From Bacteroidota bacterium (GTDB lineage: Bacteria > Bacteroidota > Bacteroidia > Bacteroidales > GCA-2748055), in NCBI GenBank assembly GCA_030592605.1, contig JAUVIT010000184.1, positions 1-5,049 on the forward strand: 5,049 nucleotides of DNA, given 5' to 3'. The stretch's first letter is position 1. Each line of letters begins with the position of its first letter. The notes under the pieces are model-generated. The model was not told the DNA's origin and searched no databases. It saw only the letters and a list, made by a program, of their open reading frames with translations. Below are positions 1 to 5,049 of this stretch, one piece after another. The translations under genes were made by a program, and so were the position numbers.

Positions 1-156
1 TAAGACTGGTGTTGTCTGTTCCCAGTCATGATTATTCCGACCGCTTAAGATAAGCAAGCGGATCCTTTGATCAGAGTTGTCAGGATTCTGACAGCCAAAA
101 AGGCAGAAAGCCACAAGAAATAGTAAGAGATTTCGGAGATTAGGTTTATATCTCAT
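1..156 (-). CDS. ThuA-like domain lipoprotein, N-terminal 52 codons (runs off the left edge)
   Basis: Reading the minus strand from the ATG at 156-154 gives 52 open codons to the window edge. Residues 1-21 form a lipoprotein signal: basic start (MRYKPNLR), hydrophobic core, then LFGC with the lipidated cysteine at residue 22. A short polar linker (QNPDNSDQ) follows. The next stretch, residues 31-52, contains LLILSGRNNHDW and then TTPVL, which resembles the opening beta strand and loop of ThuA-like proteins (class I glutamine amidotransferase-like fold). The start is fixed by an in-frame TAA at 171-169 and the absence of another ATG. No Shine-Dalgarno is visible, as is usual in Bacteroidota. 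The gene is divergent from the ceramidase-family gene at 285. ThuA-like proteins are linked to sugar metabolism, but biochemistry is poorly defined for most; the lipobox suggests membrane anchoring. The lipoprotein call is firm; the ThuA call rests on about 22 residues. Confidence 0.78.
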   Translation of the reverse strand, partial: MRYKPNLRNLLLFLVAFCLFGCQNPDNSDQRIRLLILSGRNNHDWEQTTPVL

Positions 157-161
157 ATTGA

Positions 162-177
162 GTTTTGTTTACAAAAC
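162..177. promoter_or_regulatory. Perfect inverted repeat, possible operator or 5' UTR hairpin
   Basis: GTTTTGT (162-168), TT, ACAAAAC (171-177) is a perfect 7-bp inverted repeat with a 2-bp centre. It ends 5 bp from the ATG of the minus-strand ThuA-like gene, so it lies in that gene's leader. It could bind a dimeric regulator or form a small hairpin near the translation start. The symmetry is seen directly; the regulatory role is inferred, and AT-rich sequence yields such palindromes by chance fairly often. Confidence 0.4.
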
Positions 178-191
178 CGCTGAAGTCCAGG

Positions 192-207
192 TTGTAATTT
201 ACTACAA
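192..207. promoter_or_regulatory. Second inverted repeat with TTGT/ACAA arms
   Basis: TTGTA (192-196) and TACAA (203-207) form a 5-bp inverted repeat around a 6-bp spacer; the smaller palindrome GTAA-T-TTAC (194-202) lies inside it. Its outer TTGT...ACAA arms resemble the core of the repeat at 162-177, and the two centres (169.5 and 199.5) are 30 bp apart, close to three helical turns. This could be a second operator in the divergent region. The half-site spacing differs between the two repeats (8 versus 2 bp between TTGT and ACAA), which weakens the case. Confidence 0.25.
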
Positions 208-221
208 TGACCAAAGAAAGA

Positions 222-249
222 CAAAAATATAATCGGGAGTTCAGGCAAA
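222..249 (-). promoter_or_regulatory. Candidate Bacteroidota-type promoter for the ThuA-like gene
   Basis: On the minus strand, TATTTTTG (229 down to 222) matches the Bacteroidota -7 consensus TAnnTTTG at every fixed position. A TTTG (249 down to 246) lies upstream with a 16-bp gap, slightly shorter than the roughly 17-23 bp usually described for the -33 element. Transcription would begin near 215 and give a leader of about 60 nt carrying both inverted repeats. No equally good match was found on the plus strand for the ceramidase-family gene. Confidence 0.4.
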
Positions 250-284
250 ATGCATAAATTACTTCCATATAAAATCCTTATTCC

Positions 285-1694
285 ATGAAACGGACCAAAG
301 CTTTTTCTCTTATTTCTTTTTTCATTGTTCTGACGCTGTTTTCTGCGGACGTCCTCTGTGATTCAAACCACCTTTCCTCAACATGGCGGGCCGGAGTTGC
401 ACGCATGGTGATTACACCGGACCAATCCATGTGGATGGCGGGATATGCAGCCCGTGACCATCAGTCCGAAGGGACATTACATGATCTGTGGGCAAAAGCT
501 CTGGCCATTGAAGATGCAGACGGAAAACAGGTAATACTGATAACGACTGACTTACTGGGATTTCCCAAAGCGCTGTCGGATCAGATCCGGGATCAGCTTG
601 AAACTGAATTTAAGCTTTCAAGGGCCCGGATCATACTCAGTAGTACACATACCCATTCCGGCCCTGTTCTGAAGGATGCATTATACGATATTTATCCACT
701 TGATCAGCAGCAAATAAGTGCCATTGAACAGTACTCCAGCAAGCTGGCAGATCAGATTGTTGCCCTGTCAGGTGAAGCTTTACGCTCCATGGAACCGGTA
801 CAGATCTATGCTCAGAATGGCGTTGCAAGATTTCAGGTAAACAGGCGCAATAATGACCCATCCGCTTTAAACACGCTAACAGAATTAAAAGGACCGAACG
901 ATCATGCTGTTCCGGTATTCAAGGTAGTTGATAAGCAAGGTAAGCTAATGGCCGTAGCATTCGGGTACGCCTGTCACCCCACTGTGCTGGATGGCTATGA
1001 ATGGTCCGGGGATTATCCTGGATTTGCACAAATAGAGCTGGAAAAATCCTATCCTGGAGCCACAGCGCTGTTCTTCATGGGTGCCGGTGCAGATCAGGAT
1101 CCCCTGCCACGCCTTACTGTCGGACTGGCACGGCAGTACGGAAAGGAACTGGCAGCTGCGGTCGAACGCGTACTGGAGGAGGATATGCGGGAACTGTCGC
1201 CACAACTTTCAGCAAGCTATTCCGAAATTGAATTGCCTTTGAACCCACCACCCTCAAAAAATGAACTGCTTGAGATCGCTCAGGATTCATCGGCTTATGC
1301 AAGCTATCAAAGAAGATGGGCTGAAAATATGATAGAAAAAATGGAGAAGAATGAAACCTTCATAAGCTCTTATCCCTATCCACTGCAGGTCTGGCATATG
1401 GGAGATCAGATGGTAGTGAATATGGGGGGTGAAGTGGTCGTGGAATATGCAAACAGTCTCAAAAAGATCTTTGGCCAGGACATATTTGTCATTGGCTATT
1501 CCAACGATGTAATGGGCTATATACCTTCAACCACTATCCTTGAAGAAGGAGGCTACGAAGGTATGGTAGCACAACAGGTATATGGATTACCCAACACCTG
1601 GAAACCCGGAATCGAATCCATGATCATTCAGGAAGTTGTAAGATTAGCTGAGCAGGCAGGTGTCCCGCAGTCCGAAGGAATGAAGACAGATTAA
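285..1694 (+). CDS. Exported hydrolase of the neutral/alkaline non-lysosomal ceramidase N-terminal domain family
   Basis: A 469-residue protein with a signal peptide (MKRTK, hydrophobic core at 7-20, cleavage probably near residues 21-25), so it is expected in the periplasm or outside. The start is the first ATG after an in-frame TAA at 270-272. Family marks in order: AGVARMVITP (36-45), ASTHTHSGP-like segment with H122 and H124 (119-127), YACHPTVLDG with H231 (228-237), SGDYPGFAQ (241-249), FMGAGADQDP (264-273), GGEVVVEY with E383 (381-388), and GYIPS and GGYEG with Y412 and Y424. By analogy with Pseudomonas ceramidase, the two histidine sites, the glutamate and a tyrosine would hold the zinc. 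The serine of the GDxSPN catalytic motif is not present: the matching stretch reads GADQDP. The protein is also shorter than proven ceramidases (about 650-780 residues) and seems to lack their C-terminal domain. Fold is confident; substrate is unknown, so an amide of a sphingolipid is only one option. Divergent from a ThuA-like lipoprotein gene. Confidence 0.88.
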   Translation: MKRTKAFSLISFFIVLTLFSADVLCDSNHLSSTWRAGVARMVITPDQSMWMAGYAARDHQSEGTLHDLWAKALAIEDADGKQVILITTDLLGFPKALSDQIRDQLETEFKLSRARIILSSTHTHSGPVLKDALYDIYPLDQQQISAIEQYSSKLADQIVALSGEALRSMEPVQIYAQNGVARFQVNRRNNDPSALNTLTELKGPNDHAVPVFKVVDKQGKLMAVAFGYACHPTVLDGYEWSGDYPGFAQIELEKSYPGATALFFMGAGADQDPLPRLTVGLARQYGKELAAAVERVLEEDMRELSPQLSASYSEIELPLNPPPSKNELLEIAQDSSAYASYQRRWAENMIEKMEKNETFISSYPYPLQVWHMGDQMVVNMGGEVVVEYANSLKKIFGQDIFVIGYSNDVMGYIPSTTILEEGGYEGMVAQQVYGLPNTWKPGIESMIIQEVVRLAEQAGVPQSEGMKTD

Positions 1695-1699
1695 GGAAA

Positions 1700-1745
1700 C
1701 TGACCAATAAAAATTATTCAATTTTTAATGCCTTATTCCGGTCAG
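1700..1745 (+). other. Nested inverted repeat between two genes, possible mRNA structure or weak terminator
   Basis: The outer arms CTGACC (1700-1705) and GGTCAG (1740-1745) are perfect complements. Inside them is a perfect 8-bp all-AT hairpin: TAAAAATT (1708-1715), loop ATTC, AATTTTTA (1720-1727). An alternative pairing of AATAA (1706-1710) with TTATT (1733-1737) would extend the outer stem, with a 2-nt bulge, and compete with the inner hairpin. It begins 5 bp after the stop of the ceramidase-family gene. There is no T tract after the outer stem, so a classic intrinsic terminator is not supported; it may be an RNA processing or 3'-end stability element. Confidence 0.3.
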
Positions 1746-1792
1746 CCACCAAGATGGCACTTTCCTTGCGGTGAGTATCTGAAACAGGACCT

Positions 1793-2413
1793 ATGCAAAA
1801 GCATATAAGAAGATACATTCTATTCATCCTTTTTGCTTCCTCGATCATAACGGCCCATGCCCAGAAGAAGGGATACTCCCAGGGGTATATCATAAATTTG
1901 GAGGGAGAAACTATAGAAGGATGGGTAAAGGATCGTTCCTCCGGAACCATTCTTGAGCTCTATAAGCGCATACGTTTTAAAGCAGACAATGCGCATATAA
2001 AAAGAAAATACAGTCCTGATGAGATCCTGAGCTATGGACTAAATGGTCAGCATTTTGAATCCGTGCCACTCTATGAAGAAACAGCATTTTTCAAATTCAG
2101 ATACTATGTACATGAGGACTATGACAGGATCTTTTTAAAGGTCATTTCAAGAAATGCTGACCTGACTTATTTTCACTGGGAGTATGTCGATAGTGAGAGC
2201 AACTACCTGGATTACACCCCCTTGTTTTACAGATCCGGCTCCAACGAGATGGTAAGGGTAACCCAGGGCATTCTGGGTTTGAAAAGAAACAGGCTGATGG
2301 AGTATTTCTGGGATTGCCCGACACTGGTTCAGGCAATTGAGAGAAAAGAGCTGAACGAGATAGACGAAGTCTACAATTTCTATTTAGAACGTTGCGTCAG
2401 GGATATCAAGTAA
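1793..2413 (+). CDS. Small exported protein of unknown function, Bacteroidota-type
   Basis: A 206-residue protein with a clear type I signal peptide: MQKHIRR, hydrophobic core at 8-20, and an AHA-Q cleavage site after residue 23. The mature part starts with GYIINLEGETIEGWVK (31-46), a beta-rich opening in which a G-E/D-T-I-x-G core can be seen, followed by YSPDEILSYGLNGQHFES (73-90), an aromatic central part (94-147) and a C-terminal DCPTLVQAIERKEL helix region with paired cysteines C175 and C201. I associate this pattern (GDTIxG-like start, Y-x-P-x-E-I, late CPxLxxxI) with uncharacterised exported proteins of Bacteroidota, but have no named family for it. An AGGA at 1786-1789, 3 bp before the ATG, is a weak ribosome site. 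An upstream in-frame ATG at 1754 is ruled out by a TGA six codons later. It lies 98 bp after the ceramidase-family gene and could be co-transcribed or independent. Confidence 0.8.
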   Translation: MQKHIRRYILFILFASSIITAHAQKKGYSQGYIINLEGETIEGWVKDRSSGTILELYKRIRFKADNAHIKRKYSPDEILSYGLNGQHFESVPLYEETAFFKFRYYVHEDYDRIFLKVISRNADLTYFHWEYVDSESNYLDYTPLFYRSGSNEMVRVTQGILGLKRNRLMEYFWDCPTLVQAIERKELNEIDEVYNFYLERCVRDIK

Positions 2414-2466
2414 TCACTTCTCACCAGCAGCGGCTTTTCTTAGAATTCATCGTTTGATTTATCAAG

Positions 2467-4833
2467 TCATTCCCCCACCACTTCAAAGCTTTTTTCCAGG
2501 ATGTTTCCATTTGAATCGACCAGGGTAAGGGTATGCAAGCCTTCGGGGGCAAGGAATTCCAGCTGATGGATCAGGGAGGTTTCACCCAGGTACTGATCGT
2601 CGAGGTGCCAGTGAATGCTAATCCCCGGTTCCCGGTGAGCCGCCTCAAAAACCACCCTGCTCAGGCGACCATCGAGTCCGCGGGGAATAAATACCTGCCG
2701 GGTCTCTTTGGGATAAATAAGCTCCATAGGCTTTTCGTTTCCTTCCCAGCACCCCGGAAGAAAAGGGGGAAGAGATTGGTAATAGGGATCCTTTCTTTTG
2801 TGGTACCACTCCATCACCGGTGGCAATACGAACCAGGAAGTATTGACCATCTGCCCGGTTTCATAGCAATCGCTGTGCACCCTGAATTGCCCCATCTGGT
2901 CGAGGTGAATGATCCGATGGTAAGGACATACCTCCATCTTCTCCCCAGCCTCGGGAACCATTCTGATCTCTGTATGTTCACAATCAGGGCCGGCCCGAAA
3001 TCCACTGGCAACACATATCTCAATATCGATCATCTCATCATAGGGAGTCTCAAACCAGGCTGATGAGGGTAGCAAAGCAAACACATCAAACATCAGGGGG
3101 GCAGCCACATTCACCCCGGTGAGTCCCGGACGACCCTCCCCATCGGCATTCCCAACCCATACACCCACCAGGTAATCGGGATTCAATCCAATTGCCCAGG
3201 CATCCCTGTATCCGAAACTGGTTCCGGTCTTCCAGGCAATGGTTTTGGAGGAAGAAAACTGCTCCCATGCACCTTCCTGGTTTGGCCTTTCAAGTTCGGT
3301 CAGGGTCTCAAAACATTGCCAGATGGAGGCTGTACTCATGATCCCGCTGTTTTTCAAATCCGGATCCAAACGGGATTCCTTCCCGGAGCCCTTATCCAGA
3401 ATATAGGCAGGAGCCTTATACTGCTCCTGATCGTACCTGTAATCATACTCCTGGAAGTGATTAAGGCTGTTGGCCATACCCGCATATACCCGGCAGAGAT
3501 CCCACAGCTTTACCTCTGCTCCACCCAGGATCAGGGTAAGTCCATAATGTCCTGGATTTCGAGCGATGGAGGAGAATCCCAGGGTCTGCAGCTTAGAATG
3601 GAACTTCTCAAGACCGTACGAACGCAACATACGTACAGCAGGCACATTCAGAGACCTGACCAATGCTGTACTGGCGGGTACCGCTCCACTGTAGGTCCGG
3701 TCGAAATTCACAGGAGAGTAGCCGGAGATATGGGTAGGAATATCGGGTACCAGCATATCCGGGAGAATCTCCCCTTCATCCAGCATAAAGGTGTAGAGAA
3801 GAGGCTTCAGGATGCTTCCCGAACTTCTGGGAGCATCAATGATATCCACAAAACTGCCATTGCTCTCATCCTCAGACCTTGTATTTCCCACATAGGCAAT
3901 TACTTTTTGTTCGGGAACCTGGATAAGCAGAACCGCTGCATTGTGAATCTCATTTTGCCTTAAATGCTGATGGTGCCTCTCCACCAGCATGCTTACCCTT
4001 TCCTGCAGATCCAGATCGATGGTGGTGCGCACCCGGCATCCTGCCAGCCCCTCTTTTTCAGCCCGGTCAAGTAAATGCGGAGTAAGCTGGGGCAAGGAAT
4101 GTGGTCTCGAAGGCAAAGACTCGTAACTGGCCAGTTCACAGCTTGTCGAATCGATCACCCCTTTCATCTCAAGCTTTTGCAGCAGTCCGTCTCGTTTAAG
4201 ACGCAGAGCCTCCTGATTTCTACCCGGATAGATCAGGGCAGGAGCATTTGGAAGGACAGCCAGGGTAGCCGCTTCTCCCCAGGACAATTTATGGGCGGGC
4301 CTGCCGTAATACCTCCAGGCCGCGGCATCTATGCCTACCACATTCCCCCCGAATGGGGCATATGAAGCATAGAGCCCGAAAATCTCCTCCTTGCTCAGAG
4401 CCAGCTCCAGCCGGAGGGCCAGCACCATCTCAATGACTTTCTGAGTGATGGTCCGGGATTTCCCTTTTCTGGACAAACGGACCACCTGCATGCTAATGGT
4501 GCTCCCCCCGCTTACAATCCTTCCCGCCCGGATGTTCCAAAACAGTGCCTTACTCAGTGAGACCGGGTTGATCCCCGGATGAAAGTGAAAATATTCATCC
4601 TCGTAGTAGCAGATACACTGGCTCAGCTTATGAGGAACACTGTCACAGGGAGGAAACCTCCATTGTCCGTCGGCGGTTATACGGGCCGACAACAATTCCC
4701 CATCCTGGTTTTCAAGGATGGTATTGGTATATTCCTCAAAGCGGACCACCGGAAGTGATAAAAAGGCGATGCCAGTCACTCCAAGCGTGATCAGCACATA
4801 CTTATATCTTTTTAACCAGCCGACAACCCCCAC
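2467..4833 (-). CDS. pbpC: Penicillin-binding protein 1C: bifunctional peptidoglycan glycosyltransferase/transpeptidase
   Basis: A 788-residue inner-membrane enzyme facing the periplasm, with a single anchor at about 11-30. The GT51 glycosyltransferase domain (about 65-225) has EDEYFHFHPG (78-87, catalytic E78), GSTISMQ (110-116), QKVIE (131-135, second glutamate E135), KEEIFGLY (148-155) and APFGGNVVGIDAAAWRYYGR (159-178). The transpeptidase domain (about 295-585) has SILK (340-343, nucleophile S340), SLN (394-396) and KTGTS (535-539), so all three active-site motifs are intact. After it comes the PBP1C-type cysteine segment (C607, C618, C636, C656, with CPYHR) and a BiPBP_C domain at about 700-786 (WHLDDQYLG, then LHTLTLVDSNGN). 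Length is normal for PBP1C. The start is a GTG at 4833-4831: an in-frame TAG at 4854-4852 lies just upstream and no ATG is available until about residue 115. There is no good Shine-Dalgarno. It follows an alpha-2-macroglobulin gene with 18 bp between them, the usual pairing, so translation and transcription are probably coupled. It converges on the gene at 1793. Confidence 0.96.
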   Translation of the reverse strand: MGVVGWLKRYKYVLITLGVTGIAFLSLPVVRFEEYTNTILENQDGELLSARITADGQWRFPPCDSVPHKLSQCICYYEDEYFHFHPGINPVSLSKALFWNIRAGRIVSGGSTISMQVVRLSRKGKSRTITQKVIEMVLALRLELALSKEEIFGLYASYAPFGGNVVGIDAAAWRYYGRPAHKLSWGEAATLAVLPNAPALIYPGRNQEALRLKRDGLLQKLEMKGVIDSTSCELASYESLPSRPHSLPQLTPHLLDRAEKEGLAGCRVRTTIDLDLQERVSMLVERHHQHLRQNEIHNAAVLLIQVPEQKVIAYVGNTRSEDESNGSFVDIIDAPRSSGSILKPLLYTFMLDEGEILPDMLVPDIPTHISGYSPVNFDRTYSGAVPASTALVRSLNVPAVRMLRSYGLEKFHSKLQTLGFSSIARNPGHYGLTLILGGAEVKLWDLCRVYAGMANSLNHFQEYDYRYDQEQYKAPAYILDKGSGKESRLDPDLKNSGIMSTASIWQCFETLTELERPNQEGAWEQFSSSKTIAWKTGTSFGYRDAWAIGLNPDYLVGVWVGNADGEGRPGLTGVNVAAPLMFDVFALLPSSAWFETPYDEMIDIEICVASGFRAGPDCEHTEIRMVPEAGEKMEVCPYHRIIHLDQMGQFRVHSDCYETGQMVNTSWFVLPPVMEWYHKRKDPYYQSLPPFLPGCWEGNEKPMELIYPKETRQVFIPRGLDGRLSRVVFEAAHREPGISIHWHLDDQYLGETSLIHQLEFLAPEGLHTLTLVDSNGNILEKSFEVVGE

Positions 4834-4851
4834 GAGCTCAAATTTATTCTT

Positions 4852-5049
4852 CTATTCCTGACTCAACACCTTTACCCATTTCCCGGACATAGTGGCATGG
4901 ATCCCATTGTCGTACATCGCCTCACAATAGAGTGCCGGAAGAAAGTACTCTCCCCGGTAGGCAGCATTCAGCATCACCTCAAAAGTCTTGGTCTCCCCTT
5001 TGTCCAGTCCAAAATAGCTGTACACCCGGTCATCCCGGATGTCCTGATA
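4852..5049 (-). CDS. Bacterial alpha-2-macroglobulin, C-terminal 65 codons (runs off the right edge)
   Basis: The minus strand is open from the window edge at 5049 down to a TAG at 4854-4852, giving 65 residues. They include DIRDDRVYSYFGLDKGE, TKTFEVMLNAAYRGEYFLP and then ALYCEAMYDNGIHA with a final GKWVKVL. This is the characteristic end of the receptor-binding-like domain of large bacterial alpha-2-macroglobulins (YfhM type), where the YCEAMYD segment is highly conserved. These proteins are usually well over 1,500 residues, so the body, including any CxEQ thioester, is outside the window. The protein is thought to be a periplasmic or lipid-anchored protease trap. The stop codon is 18 bp before the GTG of pbpC, with no terminator between, which supports one operon. 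Presence of the thioester and the signal type cannot be judged here. Confidence 0.9.
   Translation of the reverse strand, partial: YQDIRDDRVYSYFGLDKGETKTFEVMLNAAYRGEYFLPALYCEAMYDNGIHATMSGKWVKVLSQE

Noticed and set aside
78..93. Perfect inverted repeat TGTCAG-GATT-CTGACA
   Set aside because: It falls within the coding sequence of the lipoprotein, just after the lipobox, and is not followed by a T tract; most likely chance.
228..233. TATAAT on the plus strand as a sigma-70 type -10 box for the ceramidase-family gene
   Set aside because: There is no acceptable -35 element at the right distance, and Bacteroidota use a different promoter consensus; the site overlaps the better minus-strand match.
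637..1302. Open frames of 60-90 codons on both strands inside the ceramidase-family gene, and a minus-strand frame at 1714-1950
   Set aside because: They overlap conserved coding sequence in other frames and carry no signal, motif or ribosome site of their own.
2414..2466. Possible bidirectional terminator at the convergent junction (TTGA-TTTA-TCAA at 2454-2465, AAGT-AATC-ACTT at 2408-2419)
   Set aside because: The stems are only 4 bp and AT-rich, with no T run positioned after them on either strand.
2533..4365. Several plus-strand open frames (for example 2533-3063, 3316-3963, 4075-4365) opposite pbpC
   Set aside because: They lie fully inside the well-supported pbpC gene, have no recognisable domains and have the uneven composition of antisense frames.
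1..5049. tRNA, rRNA, CRISPR array, insertion sequence or attachment site
   Set aside because: No spaced direct repeats, transposase-like product or terminal inverted repeats were seen, and nearly the whole window is accounted for by coding sequence.

Overview
The window looks like ordinary chromosomal DNA from a member of the Bacteroidota. Supporting this are the lack of strong Shine-Dalgarno sequences before most starts, a good match to the Bacteroidota -7 promoter element (TAnnTTTG), a small exported protein of a type I associate with that phylum, and an alpha-2-macroglobulin/PBP1C gene pair. All assignments come from reading the translated sequence; no database search was possible.

Layout. 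(1) Positions 1-156, minus strand: the first 52 codons of a lipoprotein whose mature part opens like a ThuA-like (trehalose utilisation, class I glutamine amidotransferase-like fold) domain; the rest lies off the left edge. (2) Positions 157-284: a divergent intergenic region with two inverted repeats whose centres are 30 bp apart and a candidate minus-strand promoter. (3) Positions 285-1694, plus strand: an exported, short member of the neutral/alkaline ceramidase N-terminal domain family. It keeps the likely metal ligands but lacks the serine motif of proven ceramidases. (4) Positions 1695-1792: a non-coding gap with a nested inverted repeat. (5) Positions 1793-2413, plus strand: a small exported protein of unknown function. 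(6) Positions 2414-2466: a convergent junction with no convincing terminator. (7) Positions 2467-4833, minus strand: penicillin-binding protein 1C (pbpC), complete with both enzymatic domains and the C-terminal BiPBP_C domain. (8) Positions 4852-5049, minus strand: the last 65 codons of a bacterial alpha-2-macroglobulin, 18 bp upstream of pbpC.

How the genes work together. The two minus-strand genes on the right form a very likely operon for a known partnership: the macroglobulin is thought to trap proteases in the periplasm while PBP1C makes or repairs peptidoglycan. On the left, the ThuA-like lipoprotein and the ceramidase-like hydrolase are divergently arranged and may share control through the palindromes between them. 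Both are exported and could process an external or envelope substrate, but the substrate cannot be read from the sequence. No mobile element, CRISPR array, tRNA or rRNA was seen, and I found no clear case for an undescribed system. The most useful leads are the divergent regulatory region and the altered catalytic motif of the ceramidase-family protein.
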